Part shown: piece after piece, positions 34,110 to 43,524 of the stretch
Position numbering within the stretch: position 1 is the stretch's first letter
How the letters are laid out: every line of letters begins with the position of its first letter
NCBI RefSeq assembly: GCF_009687885.1
Contig: NZ_BLAF01000028.1
Coordinates: 71,711-135,710 of the forward strand
From: Acrocarpospora pleiomorpha
GTDB taxonomy: Bacteria > Actinomycetota > Actinomycetes > Streptosporangiales > Streptosporangiaceae
DNA length: 64,000 bases
Direction of reading: 5' to 3'
Made by a program: the position numbers and the translations under genes
The notes under the pieces: generated by a model
Database searches by the model: none
Told to the model about the DNA's origin: nothing
What the model saw: the letters and a program-made list of their open reading frames with translations, nothing else

Positions 34110-36585
34110 GGCGTCCCGGGCGCGAAGCCGCCTGGCCGTGCGGTATTTCGACGACCGCGTGTTGCTCACCGAGTCGGCGGCGTGGGCCTACTTCAGGCTC
34201 CCGACGGTCAGCTACGAGTTCATCACGCCAGAGGAGCGCGAGTCCCTCGCCACCAACGTGACGATCGCGCTGGCCGCGATCCGGATGCAGGACGCCGAGG
34301 TGCACCTGCGGGTCGCGCACCGGACCTATCCGGCGGCCGAGTGGGCGATGGCGCTGAACGCGACCTCGGACGAGGGCGCGGGCTGGCGCGACTACCTGGA
34401 GGAGATGTACCGGCACGTCTGGGCGAAGGACTTCTGGTCCAAGGAGGTCTACCTGGGCGTGCGTCTTGGGCCGCGCGGCGCGCAGCTCGGCAGCGGCGTG
34501 CTGGCCCAGCTGTTCGGCTTCTACCAGCGTTCGGAGAAGTCGCTCGGCCTGGAGGACGACCACGTGCCCGAGCGCGAGGTGACGAAGTGGACCGAGTCGG
34601 CGGAACGGCTCGGCCGCGCCCTTGCCTCCAGCGCGCTGTACGCCAGGCACGCCACCTCGGTCGAGATCGCCTGGCTGTTCCAGCACGCCGCGTCCGGCGC
34701 GCTCGGCGACCCGCCGCCCTCGGCCAGCCCGCGCAGGCGCTGGGGCCGGGGCGAGATCGAGGCCCTGGTCGAAGGCCAGATCCACAACGGCAGGTCGCTG
34801 CTGCGGATCGAGCAGCCCGGCGGCGACTCCTACACCGCGCACCTGTCCTTCGCCCGCTTCCCCGACCTGATGCCGTTCCCCGACGGCGAGCCGTGGATGC
34901 ACTTCGGCGACCAGCTGCCGTTCCCGGTGGAGATCTCCAGCCGGATGCGGCTGATCCCGCCGGTGCGGGCCAGCAAGGACGTGGCCCGCAAGCTGGCGCA
35001 CGCCCGCGACATGGACATCCACATCAGGGAGGCCGGCGCGGAGGCCCCGCTGGCGCTGGCTGAGCAGATCGACGCGGCCAGGATGCTGGAACACGGCATC
35101 ACCAAGGAACGCCTGCCGTTCGTGTACGGCTGGCACCGGATGAGCGTCTCCGCCCCCACCGAGGAGATGTGCGTGCAGCGCGTCGAGGCGGTCGTCGAGC
35201 ACTACCGTGACCTGGGCATCGACGTGGTCAACTCCACCGGCGACCAGTTCTCGCTGTTCTGCGAGGCGCTGCCGGGGGAGAAGGTCCGGGTCAACGCGTA
35301 CGCCCAGCGCCAGCCCCTGCGCACGATCGCGGGCGGGATGGCGCACGCGACCGTGGATCTGGGTGACCGGGTGGACGACGGCAGTTCCGGGTGGCTCGGG
35401 CCGTACATCGGGGAGACCCTGGGCCGGGCGCGCAGCATCGTGCACTTCGACCCGCTGGTGGCGGCGACCAGGAACCGGCCGACGGCGATCGCGATCACCG
35501 GCGAGCCGGGCGGCGGCAAGACCACGCTGGCGCTGCTGCTGATCTACCAGATGGCGCTGCGCGGGGTCACGGTGGCCGTGATCGACCCGAAGGGCGACGC
35601 CTCCTCGCTGGTGGAGCTGCTGCACCAGCGGGGCCGCCGGGCCAGGACGATCCCGCTGGCCTCGGCCGCGCCAGGACTGCTCGACCCGTTCTCGTTCGGC
35701 GACGACATCGCGGCCAAGAAGACGATGGCCACCGAGACGCTGCGGCTGCTGCTGCCGCGCATGTCGGAGGAGCGCGAGTCGGCGATGATCCAGGCGGTGG
35801 CGGCGGTCTCCAACCAGCCCGATCCCTCGCTCGGCAAGGTGATCGACCACCTGGAGCAGACCGAGGACGCGGCCTCCAAGAACCTGGGCGCGGTGCTGCG
35901 CTCGATGTCGGAGATGCGCCTGGCCCGGCTCTGTTTCGACCGTTTCGGCGGCGACCAGATCGACACCGAGGGCTGGACCACGGTGTTCACCCTCGGCGGC
36001 CTGACCCTGCCGGACGTGGCCACCACCCGCGACGACTACTCCTACGAGCAGCGGCTTTCGGTCGCGCTGCTCTACCTGGTGTCCCAGTTCGCCCGGCGGC
36101 TGATGAACGGCCTGGACCGGCGGACTCCCAAGGCGATCTTCCTGGACGAGGCGTGGGCGATCACGTCCACGCCGGAGGGCGCCAAGCTGGTGCCCGAGGT
36201 GTCCCGGATGGGGCGTTCCCGTAACACCGCGCTCGTCCTGGTCTCGCAGAACGCGGGCGACCTGCTGAACGAGCAGGTCACCAACTGCCTGTCCTCGGTG
36301 TTCGCGTTTCGCTCGACCGAACGGGTCGAGGTCGAGCACGTGCTGGAGTTGCTGGGTGTCGATGGGTCAGAGGAGCACAAGGCGGTCTTGCGTTCCCTCG
36401 GCAACGGCGAGTGTATCTTCCGCGATCTGGACGGCCGGGCCGGCCGGATCGGCGTGGACCTGATCTCGCCGGAGCTGCTGCGCTGGCTCGATACGAATCC
36501 GACGCACGACAAACCCGGCGAGAACATGCATGATCTTCAGGGGGGATCCAGCAGGTCGGGGGTCGCGCAGGAGGTGCGGTCGTGA
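34102..36585 (+). CDS. VirB4/TcpF-like secretion ATPase
   Basis: An 827-residue ATPase expected to power a type IV secretion or conjugation machine at the inner membrane face. The N-terminal half is VirB4-like (YEFITPEERESLATNVT). The motor has Walker A GEPGGGKTT (Lys473), DPKGDASSL, Walker B AIFLDEAW (Asp682, Glu683), and the later motif LVSQNAGDLL. It starts with TTG, 8 bp inside the preceding gene, with GGGGAGAG just upstream. Its stop overlaps the next start as GTGA. Confidence 0.88.
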   Translation: MARASRARSRLAVRYFDDRVLLTESAAWAYFRLPTVSYEFITPEERESLATNVTIALAAIRMQDAEVHLRVAHRTYPAAEWAMALNATSDEGAGWRDYLEEMYRHVWAKDFWSKEVYLGVRLGPRGAQLGSGVLAQLFGFYQRSEKSLGLEDDHVPEREVTKWTESAERLGRALASSALYARHATSVEIAWLFQHAASGALGDPPPSASPRRRWGRGEIEALVEGQIHNGRSLLRIEQPGGDSYTAHLSFARFPDLMPFPDGEPWMHFGDQLPFPVEISSRMRLIPPVRASKDVARKLAHARDMDIHIREAGAEAPLALAEQIDAARMLEHGITKERLPFVYGWHRMSVSAPTEEMCVQRVEAVVEHYRDLGIDVVNSTGDQFSLFCEALPGEKVRVNAYAQRQPLRTIAGGMAHATVDLGDRVDDGSSGWLGPYIGETLGRARSIVHFDPLVAATRNRPTAIAITGEPGGGKTTLALLLIYQMALRGVTVAVIDPKGDASSLVELLHQRGRRARTIPLASAAPGLLDPFSFGDDIAAKKTMATETLRLLLPRMSEERESAMIQAVAAVSNQPDPSLGKVIDHLEQTEDAASKNLGAVLRSMSEMRLARLCFDRFGGDQIDTEGWTTVFTLGGLTLPDVATTRDDYSYEQRLSVALLYLVSQFARRLMNGLDRRTPKAIFLDEAWAITSTPEGAKLVPEVSRMGRSRNTALVLVSQNAGDLLNEQVTNCLSSVFAFRSTERVEVEHVLELLGVDGSEEHKAVLRSLGNGECIFRDLDGRAGRIGVDLISPELLRWLDTNPTHDKPGENMHDLQGGSSRSGVAQEVRS

Positions 36586-38882
36586 GGTTTGTCCGCCGGT
36601 TAGCGCTGGTGCTGGTGGCTGTGGTCACCGTCCTCAGTCTTCCGTTGGTCTTCGCATCCAGTACGGCCAGCGCCGACGGGATCTGTGATCTGTCCTCGTC
36701 GCTGGCCCCCGAGATGGTCGGCGGCGGCGTCGACGGCCTGGTCAAACCGCCCCCACCGGACACCGGCGACACCGGCGCCGCGGCGGGCGCGGGCGTCGGC
36801 GCGGGCACCCCGGTCGAGGTCGCCCCGGACCAGCAGCTCACCAACTACGCCAGGTACGGCATGGCCGGCCAGTTCTGGCACACCTACGGCCTCGGCTGCT
36901 CGGACGTGGCCGCGGTGCTCGGCAACGCCTGGGCCAACACGATCTTCTCCTGGGCCAAGGCGGTCGACCGGCTCACCATCACCACCTACGAGGCGGCGGC
37001 CACCGAGGGCCCGCTACTGCCGATCAAGAACGTGGTCGACGACATGGTCGTCAACCTGGCCGACGCGATGTACTGGCCGTTCCTGCGGCCGATCGTGATC
37101 ATCGCCGCCATCTGGCTGGCCTGGTACGGCCTGCTCCGCAAACGCGCCACCACCACCTACGAGGGTGTCATCTGGATGGTCCTGGCGGTCACCGTGGCCA
37201 CCTGGTTCTTCAGCCGTCCCCAGGACCTGACCGGCGTCGGCAAGACCATCACCGACAAGACCAGCGAGATCGTCAACTCGGCCTTCTCCGGCCTGCCCGG
37301 CGCGGGCGGCGCGTCCTGCCTGCCGGCGCAGGGTGCCGAGGGCACCCGCGCCGCCAACGGCGGCTACGGCCAGCCCGGCACCCCCGGCGTGGCGCAGAAC
37401 GCCGACGCGCTCTGGTCGACGCTGGTCTGCAAGCCGTGGCTGATGGGCGAGTTCGGCACGGCCGACCCGAACGCCCCGATCGTGGCCACCTTCGGGCCGA
37501 AGACGCTGGAGATCCAGTCCATCGACGTGGCCGAGCAGCAGGCCCGCCAGGCGCCCGCCAGCGAAGCTCACCAGCAACGTTTCGAGGAGGAGGTCGCCAA
37601 GCCCCTGGAGGCCACTCCGCAGTTCTTCCTGTTCCAGGGCAAGGACTGGACGAGCCGCCTGAGCGTGGCGATCGGCGCGTTCATCGCGGCCATGGTGGCC
37701 GGGGTGCTGATCTTCCTGGTCTCGGTCTCGCTGCTGGTCCTCAAGATCGGCTTCCTGCTGCTGCTGATCCTCGGGCCGGTGTTCCTGCTGATCGGCGTGC
37801 ATCCAGGGGCCGGGCGGATCATCGCGATGCGCTGGGTGGAGATGCTGGTCGGCACGCTGCTCCGGCAGGCGGTGCTGGCCCTCGTGCTGGGCGTCCTGGT
37901 GTACGGCTACGCGCTGATCATCTCGACGCCGCTGCCGTGGGGCATGCAGATCATGTTCATGGCGTTGCTGACGCTGGCCGTGTTCTTCTATCGGCGTCCG
38001 TTCCAGCATCTGTTCTCCACTATGGGCGGCCACAACCTCACCACCCGGATGCTCGGCGAGGCGGCGAGTTCGCCGATCCTGCAGCGGTCCAGCGTGGTGC
38101 TGCCGCCGGTGGCCTCGGCCAGGATCGGCCGGTGGGGGCTGCGCAAGGCGGAGCCCGTCATCGGGGCCGCGTCCATGGCGGCCGGGGCCGGGGCGGGAGC
38201 GGCCGCGGCCACCACGGTGGCCCAGGGCAAGGTACGCGGCGAGGAGCAGGCGGCCGGGGCCACCGGAGTCCGGGCGACCGGGCAGCCCGCGCCGCTGGAG
38301 ACCGACGCGCGCAAGAAGGCCGGCGGCGTGCCCGCGCCACGGCCCGGCTCGGCTCCGCCGCTCAACCTCCGGCCACCTGCGGGCGCCCGTCCTGGGGCCA
38401 CCGGTCCGCGACGTCCGGGTGGACCGGTTCCGTCCAGCAGCGGGAGCGTGCCGAGTTCGGGTGGTTCCTCCTCCTCGGGCTCCTCTGGCGGCTGGTTCGG
38501 CGGTCGTTCCGGCGGCTGGGCTTCGCGCCCGTCCTCCGCGTCTCGTGGGGGGAGCCGATCGTCCGGCGGCGGGTTGTTCGGTGGCGGCGGTTCCTCGCGT
38601 GGCTCGTCCAGTGGTGGATTCTTCGGTGGTGGCGGGAGCCTGTTCGGTGGCGGGCGGCGTTCGGCGCGGTCGGAGAGCCCGCGGGCGGAGCGGCGGTCGG
38701 AACCGCCACGGCAGCCGCGCGCTGAGACGCCCCGGTCGTCGCAGCCGCCGCGCGCCGAGTCGCCCCGGCAGCCACGTTCCGACGCGCCGCCGCTGTGGCT
38801 GCCCAGCAGCAGAGCCAAGAGCGCGCGCGGTGGCGACAACGCACCGTTCTGGTTGAGGCCCCCCGACCGCGACAAGGACTGA
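36582..38882 (+). CDS. VirB6/TcpH-like polytopic membrane protein
   Basis: A 766-residue protein. It has a signal peptide (LALVLVAVVTVLSLPLVF, ending near ASADG), an outer segment to about residue 165, and membrane helices at about 168-188, 193-208, 365-412, 425-450 and 453-470. A hydrophilic tail of ~290 residues ends in a Ser/Gly-rich and then Arg/Pro-rich run. The placement after VirB4 and the topology fit the channel protein VirB6/TcpH. The tail of SSGGWFGGRSGG-type repeats is atypical and may be disordered. Confidence 0.75.
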   Translation: MRFVRRLALVLVAVVTVLSLPLVFASSTASADGICDLSSSLAPEMVGGGVDGLVKPPPPDTGDTGAAAGAGVGAGTPVEVAPDQQLTNYARYGMAGQFWHTYGLGCSDVAAVLGNAWANTIFSWAKAVDRLTITTYEAAATEGPLLPIKNVVDDMVVNLADAMYWPFLRPIVIIAAIWLAWYGLLRKRATTTYEGVIWMVLAVTVATWFFSRPQDLTGVGKTITDKTSEIVNSAFSGLPGAGGASCLPAQGAEGTRAANGGYGQPGTPGVAQNADALWSTLVCKPWLMGEFGTADPNAPIVATFGPKTLEIQSIDVAEQQARQAPASEAHQQRFEEEVAKPLEATPQFFLFQGKDWTSRLSVAIGAFIAAMVAGVLIFLVSVSLLVLKIGFLLLLILGPVFLLIGVHPGAGRIIAMRWVEMLVGTLLRQAVLALVLGVLVYGYALIISTPLPWGMQIMFMALLTLAVFFYRRPFQHLFSTMGGHNLTTRMLGEAASSPILQRSSVVLPPVASARIGRWGLRKAEPVIGAASMAAGAGAGAAAATTVAQGKVRGEEQAAGATGVRATGQPAPLETDARKKAGGVPAPRPGSAPPLNLRPPAGARPGATGPRRPGGPVPSSSGSVPSSGGSSSSGSSGGWFGGRSGGWASRPSSASRGGSRSSGGGLFGGGGSSRGSSSGGFFGGGGSLFGGGRRSARSESPRAERRSEPPRQPRAETPRSSQPPRAESPRQPRSDAPPLWLPSSRAKSARGGDNAPFWLRPPDRDKD

Positions 38883-38884
38883 TC

Positions 38885-39520
38885 ATGGAGGGAACCGACG
38901 GCCGGAGGAGACTCGTCTTCGTGGCCGTGGTGGTCGTGCTCGCCGTCCTCGGCATCTATCTCACGATGCTGGGCGGCGGGGATGGCCAGACCGACCCGGA
39001 GGCGGCCCCCACCGGCCGCAACGCGCCTTCGGGCACCGTGGCGCCCGTCCTGCCGAGCCAGGTGGCGAGCACGCCTTCGGGCGAGTTCGACGTCTACGAC
39101 TACCTGCCGCTCAGCCGGGACGAGCTGGCCGCCGCCGCTGATCTGGCGCGGCGGTTCGTCGGCGCGTACGGGACGTACACGCATGCGGATCCGGTGGCCC
39201 GGGTGGATCGGGTGCGGCGGTTCGCGACCGTGGAGTTCGGGGAGGAGCTGACCCGGAGCCTGACCGCGCCCGCGCTGACCGAGCACGACACCACCGAGCA
39301 GACCGTTTCTGACGGCTCGGCCAAGGTGACCTCGATCAGGGACATGAGCGTGGGGTCGGTGGTCTTCGTGGTCGATTCCATCCAGCACATCACCAGCACG
39401 GCGGGTGAGCGCGACCAGACCGACTCGTATGCGGTGACGGTCATGAAGCTGGGTGTGGACTGGCGGGTCTATGACATGCAACCCGCCGACGCCGGGCAGG
39501 ACGGGGACACCACCCCGTGA
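38885..39520 (+). CDS. Single-pass membrane protein of the secretion locus
   Basis: A 211-residue protein. One N-terminal helix (LVFVAVVVVLAVLGIYLTML) is followed by a Pro-rich spacer and a ~130-residue outer domain with alternating hydrophobics (VVFVVDSIQHI, YAVTVMKLGVDWRVYDM) reminiscent of NTF2-like/VirB8 folds. It could be a second VirB8-like scaffold. Its stop overlaps the next gene as GTGA. Confidence 0.65.
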   Translation: MEGTDGRRRLVFVAVVVVLAVLGIYLTMLGGGDGQTDPEAAPTGRNAPSGTVAPVLPSQVASTPSGEFDVYDYLPLSRDELAAAADLARRFVGAYGTYTHADPVARVDRVRRFATVEFGEELTRSLTAPALTEHDTTEQTVSDGSAKVTSIRDMSVGSVVFVVDSIQHITSTAGERDQTDSYAVTVMKLGVDWRVYDMQPADAGQDGDTTP

Positions 39521-40665
39521 CGAAGAGCCGGCTCTCGTGGAAATGGGCGGCCGGGCTCCTCGCCGTGGCCCTGCCGCTGACCCTGTTCGGGTCGATCGTG
39601 CTGATGACGCCGTTACCGGGCGGGCTGTTCGGTGGCGGGGGCGCCGAGTGTGAGGTCGACGTAGGCGACCTGTCCGAGACCGCGAAAGAGGACATTCCGC
39701 CGGAGTATCTGGCTCTGTACAAGAAGCATGGCGCCGCCATCGGGGTGCAGTGGAACGTGCTGGCGGCGGTCGGCAAGCGGGAGACCGACCACGGGCGCTC
39801 CGACCTTCCGGGGGTCAAGTCGGGCACCAACGAGGCGGGTGCGGCTGGGCCGATGCAGTTCCTGATCGGCACCTGGGGTGGCAAGGCGCGGATCGAGATC
39901 CCGTCGGAGTTCAACGGGTACGCCTCCGATGGCGACGAGGACGGCATCGCGGACGTGTACAACCCGGCGGATGCCATCCTGGGCGCGGCCAAGATGCTCA
40001 AACGTAACGGCGCCCCCGATGACCTGCGGAAAGCCATCTTCGTCTACAACCGGGCGACCTGGTATGTGGACCAGGTGCTGGAGATCGCCGCCCGGTACGC
40101 GGCCAGTGGTGAGGTCGGCATTCCTCCGGAGAACAACCCCGACTGCGACTTCGCGGTGCAGGCGCCGAGCTCGGTCGTGGCCAAGATCCTTGACTACGCG
40201 CTGGCGCAGCGGGGGAAGCCCTATCGGTGGGGGGGAACCGGGCCGGACGCGTACGACTGTTCGGGGATCATCTACATGGCCTATCGGAACGCGGGGTTGT
40301 CGATTCCGCGGACGACGTTCGGGCAGTGGCCGTTCGGGGACAAGATCGACGCGGGGGAGGAGCAGGCGGGGGACCTGGTGTTCTTCAACGCGGGGCCGGG
40401 GACGTCCGTCACCAATCCCGGGCATGTCGGGATGATCGTCTCGCCGGGGAAGATGATCGAGGCGCGGTGTACGTTGTGTGGGCCTATCAAGATCACGACG
40501 TATAAGGATCGGACCGGGATCGTGGGGTATACCCGGCCGTTGCAGAATCCGGATGTGCTGGAGCAGCTCAAACGGCTGCCGCTGGCGGCGGGGGCGCCTA
40601 GTCCTGTCGCGATGGGATCGCTGGGCCGTGGCGGTGAGTCGTCTGGTCGGCAGGATTCTGGTTAG
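39517..40665 (+). CDS. Lysozyme-like plus NlpC/P60 peptidoglycan hydrolase
   Basis: A 382-residue bifunctional wall enzyme. It has an N-terminal membrane anchor (about 10-30), a lytic transglycosylase domain (about 55-195) with Glu89 in VGKRETDHG and AAGPMQF, and a C40 peptidase (about 225-350) with catalytic Cys248 (DAYDCSGI) and His303 (NPGHVGMI). It corresponds to TcpG/VirB1, which open the wall for a transfer apparatus. It is the last gene of the secretion locus and 77 bp before the Nudix gene. Confidence 0.9.
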   Translation: MTKSRLSWKWAAGLLAVALPLTLFGSIVLMTPLPGGLFGGGGAECEVDVGDLSETAKEDIPPEYLALYKKHGAAIGVQWNVLAAVGKRETDHGRSDLPGVKSGTNEAGAAGPMQFLIGTWGGKARIEIPSEFNGYASDGDEDGIADVYNPADAILGAAKMLKRNGAPDDLRKAIFVYNRATWYVDQVLEIAARYAASGEVGIPPENNPDCDFAVQAPSSVVAKILDYALAQRGKPYRWGGTGPDAYDCSGIIYMAYRNAGLSIPRTTFGQWPFGDKIDAGEEQAGDLVFFNAGPGTSVTNPGHVGMIVSPGKMIEARCTLCGPIKITTYKDRTGIVGYTRPLQNPDVLEQLKRLPLAAGAPSPVAMGSLGRGGESSGRQDSG

Positions 40666-40742
40666 GAGTTTGTTGGTTGGTAAGCGCGAGTCAACCGCGT
40701 TGGTCCGGTGTGGGGGAGCGTTCCAGCGTACCCTAGGCAGGC

Positions 40743-41150
40743 ATGGAGAAGATCGTTGTCGGCGCTGCGATAGTCGAGGGTGGGCGGCTGCTGGCCGCTC
40801 AGCGGGCCGAGCCGCCGGAGCTCATGGGTGGGTGGGAGCTTCCGGGTGGGAAGGTCGATCCGGGGGAGAGCGAGCATGACGCCCTGGTGCGGGAGTGCGA
40901 CGAGGAGCTCGGAGTAAAGATCAGTATTGGTCGGCGGGTGGGTGGGGACTGGCCGCTGAGCGGGGGATACGTGCTGCGGGTCTGGCTGGCCACGCTGGCG
41001 GCGGGGACGCCGGTGGCGCGGGAGCATCTGGCGTTGCGGTGGCTGGCGCCGGGGGAGTTCTCGTCGGTGGCGTGGCTGCCGGCTGATCTTCCGATCGTGG
41101 GGGCGGTCCAAGATCTGCTCAAGGAAGGATTGAGCTCGGACCTGGTGTGA
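40743..41150 (+). CDS. MutT-like Nudix hydrolase
   Basis: A 135-residue enzyme with a full Nudix box GGKVDPGESEHDALVRECDEELG (seen in parts), preceded by GGWELP as in MutT-type (deoxy)nucleoside triphosphate pyrophosphatases. It probably removes oxidised dNTPs such as 8-oxo-dGTP, but the substrate is not certain. It lies just outside the integrated element. Confidence 0.9.
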   Translation: MEKIVVGAAIVEGGRLLAAQRAEPPELMGGWELPGGKVDPGESEHDALVRECDEELGVKISIGRRVGGDWPLSGGYVLRVWLATLAAGTPVAREHLALRWLAPGEFSSVAWLPADLPIVGAVQDLLKEGLSSDLV

Positions 41151-41186
41151 CATAACGCTTACGAAGCGTGCATCGGGGGAGTTCGG

Positions 41187-42035
41187 GTGAAGAATTGGTG
41201 GCGACGGGGATATGTCGTGTCGGTCGTGGGAGCTGGGGCCGTCATTCTCAGCGGCACCGCGATGGCCGCCATCGACGACCAGACCCTGACAGATCTCGCC
41301 GCGGTTCCACTGCCACCCCCGTTGCCCATGCCTCCACCCCCTCCACTACCTCTGCCCCCGCTGCCGCCTAGGCCGCCTGCGCCGCTTCTGCCACTGCCTC
41401 CGTCCGGCATGCCTACCTGCGTCCCGCCGCCCATCACGGGCGTCAACATTCCAAGCATTCCGGTCATCCCGACCCCCGCCCCCTGGGTCCCGATGCCCAC
41501 CGTCCCGATCCCCTCCGCCTCGGTCCTCCCCTGGCCAGCCCCACCATCCCCAGACCCCTCTTGTACGCCTTCGCCCGCTTTTGGCCCTTTCTTCGTACCG
41601 GCTACCGAGCCCCTGGCAACCCCTTCGAGGGGCCTGCCCAACGGTCCCGCACCGACGCCACCTCTACCCTCACCGTCGCCGGGGATCAGCGCTGGCCCGG
41701 GCGTCGAACCGTTCGCGCCCGTGCAGCATCGCGAGGACTCCGAGTGGGACAAATGGGACCGAGCCTGGCTACTCGAAGACCAGCGTCTAAGGGCTGAATC
41801 GCAGGCGCTTGAACGATGGATGCATGAGCGCGAGAAGTCTGAACGGAAGAGGTGGCCCGATCAGCTGATGGTCGCTCCCGCGAGCCCGCCGGATCGGGGT
41901 GATCCGGATGCGAGCCAAAAGCCCAATATGCCCCTTCTCCAGGGTGCGCCTCAGGCACGCGGTGGCTCGGAAACGCGCGGTGGTTCCGGGGTTGTCCCAC
42001 CCATGGAGACAAGCTATTTGGGGGTGGCCAGATGA
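41187..42035 (+). CDS. Secreted Pro-rich protein, possibly interrupted
   Basis: A 282-residue protein. An N-terminal signal-like helix (VVSVVGAGAVILSGTAMA) is followed by about 150 residues dominated by Pro, then a charged helical stretch (WDKWDRAWLLEDQRLRAE). No C-terminal anchor is seen. The frame closes four bases before the left attachment repeat of the integrated element. The piece beyond the right repeat (52872-53516) is a Gly/Pro-rich chain with an anchor but no signal peptide, so the two may once have been one gene; frame and stop do not yet fit. The start is GTG after GGGGGAG. Confidence 0.55.
   Translation: MKNWWRRGYVVSVVGAGAVILSGTAMAAIDDQTLTDLAAVPLPPPLPMPPPPPLPLPPLPPRPPAPLLPLPPSGMPTCVPPPITGVNIPSIPVIPTPAPWVPMPTVPIPSASVLPWPAPPSPDPSCTPSPAFGPFFVPATEPLATPSRGLPNGPAPTPPLPSPSPGISAGPGVEPFAPVQHREDSEWDKWDRAWLLEDQRLRAESQALERWMHEREKSERKRWPDQLMVAPASPPDRGDPDASQKPNMPLLQGAPQARGGSETRGGSGVVPPMETSYLGVAR
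42005..42022 (+). repeat. Left arm of an 18-bp inverted repeat split by the element
   Basis: GGAGACAAGCTATTTGGG matches the reverse complement of 52862-52879 at 16 of 18 positions. Removing the integrated element would bring the arms within 34 bases of each other, forming a stem-loop that contains the attachment core. Confidence 0.75.
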
Positions 42036-42038
42036 CAC

Positions 42039-42049
42039 CAGGTCAGAGC
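42039..42049 (+). other. attL core (11-bp direct repeat)
   Basis: CAGGTCAGAGC is identical to 52844-52854 next to the integrase gene. The inner flank continues to TCTGACCTGCGG (42062-42073), which pairs with CCGCAGGTCAGA at the other end when attP is reconstructed. Confidence 0.7.
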
Positions 42050-42744
42050 CCTGATCATCTGTCTGACCTGCGGGAATGCGGTCTAGGGGATGCGGGGGGT
42101 GTCTCACTGTTATCCACCAGAACCCACCATGGCTCACTATTCGCGGGCCACACACGGGCCAGATTTGGGGGGACCTTCGCCCTGCTCAGAACCGATCTGT
42201 CATGAAGCCTACGGGCTAGATGCCCCACGTGTTGAGGCGTGCGGTCCGGTACCTGGATCGTCGTAGCGCGGGGGGCTGGGGTGGCGTCGCTCTCCTCGTG
42301 CCGCGCGGCTCTGGGCTTGTGGCACATTGCTGCCTGCTCCCGCTAGCTGCCTGGGTCCGGGGCCTTTCAGGCGGGTTCCGTCAAGCGTGGCTTCGCGTGT
42401 ACCCCTGCCGGTGACCTTCCACCGTCGTGGTTGCCCTACCGGTACAGCCGCGCTTGATGGGTTCCGTCTGACCCCGGATAATCGGGCGGCGGGTGCAGGG
42501 TACGGCGAGATCCATCGTGCTGAGATGGGATGCGGAGCGAAGCGGAGCGGGGGGTGACTCTTTGCGGCGCGATCCAACCGGGCACGGTAGATAATCCACG
42601 ACCAGCAATCAGCGGCGGTTGCGGTTGGTGCTGGTTTGCCTTGGAGCTTCCGGGAGTCGGAGCCCACAAGTCGTACGCGCTCCCTCTCCATCCCGGGGTC
42701 GTGTTCTCTCCCTTCGCCTGGAATCGAGGCGTACGATTTGGCTT
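42050..42744. other. Left end of the element, no confident gene
   Basis: This 695-bp stretch contains the inner att arm and then no frame I would call a gene. At 42150 the sequence GGGCCACACACGGGCCAGAT resembles the codons near the integrase 3' end (GGGCCACCCACGGGCCAAAT at 52791), a hint of a remnant. TACGAT at 42732-42737 stands one helical turn before the GTG of the next gene, suggesting a leaderless promoter. Confidence 0.4.
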
Positions 42745-43524
42745 GTGTCGGTCGGACCCTTAATCAAGGACCTTCGAGAAGCGGCTGGCCTGTCGCAGAC
42801 GGAACTTGCCCAGCTGCTCTGTGATATCTCGGGTCGGCCCACGATCACACGCGAGATGGTTTCACGCTGGGAGAACGGGAAGCGGAACCCTACGTACTGG
42901 CTGTCCCACCTTGCAAAGGCCCTAGGTGTGGAACTGAGTGTGCTGGAGCTTGGATCAGTGAACCGTCGCTCATTTGTGGTCGCAACAGCGGTTACCGCCC
43001 TAGGTTCACTCGTTCCAGATGTCACACGTGACGTGGCGGTGGAGATCGTCTCCTCCATTGCCGAAGGGGATGCGAGTCCTCTTGCCACTGTCCAGACCTC
43101 GCATGAAACAGATCTGCTGATCTCGCGTCTGGCATCACAAGATGCGGGTACAGTCCGGCGCTTAGTGAGCTGGCTCGACGAGGGACCGCCCATCCTCAGA
43201 GTCAATGCGTGTGGCATCGTTGCAAAGTCCTCCACGGGCGATCTCATCAACACAGCCACGATGACGCTTCGGCGGGATCAAGAGGTTCGGGACCTCTACC
43301 TGCACGCTGTCGGAAGCCGTGTAGGACCTACTAGTGATGCCCTGATCAGAGAGTTGCACAACCCAAAGGACGCCGGGGCGCGGTGGTGTTCGGCGATGCT
43401 CCTGCGAGAGGCGGAGACGCAAGCATCAAGATCGGCCCTGCGGGCTGCTCTACGATCTGAACCGATTCCAGAGAACATCCGGACCATCGGAATGATCCTG
43501 AACGGAGTAGACCCGTGCATCTGA
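42745..43524 (+). CDS. XRE-family regulator with C-terminal helical repeats
   Basis: A 259-residue protein. The HTH (about 5-60) reads LREAAGLSQTELAQLL and ITREMVSRWENGKRNP. Residues 75-95 (NRRSFVVATAVTALGSLVP) look like a twin-Arg-like segment common in actinomycete XRE regulators. The rest suggests HEAT-like helices (DAGTVRRLVSWLDEG, DAGARWCSAMLLREAE). It is the first gene of the element and a likely control gene. The GTG at 42745 is used. Base composition is lower in GC than the chromosome. Confidence 0.8.
   Translation: MSVGPLIKDLREAAGLSQTELAQLLCDISGRPTITREMVSRWENGKRNPTYWLSHLAKALGVELSVLELGSVNRRSFVVATAVTALGSLVPDVTRDVAVEIVSSIAEGDASPLATVQTSHETDLLISRLASQDAGTVRRLVSWLDEGPPILRVNACGIVAKSSTGDLINTATMTLRRDQEVRDLYLHAVGSRVGPTSDALIRELHNPKDAGARWCSAMLLREAETQASRSALRAALRSEPIPENIRTIGMILNGVDPCI

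Noticed and set aside
42100..42200. Remnant of a second integrase near the left end
   Set aside because: GGGCCACACACGGGCCAGAT resembles the int 3' end, but only over about 20 bp and without further similarity in any frame.
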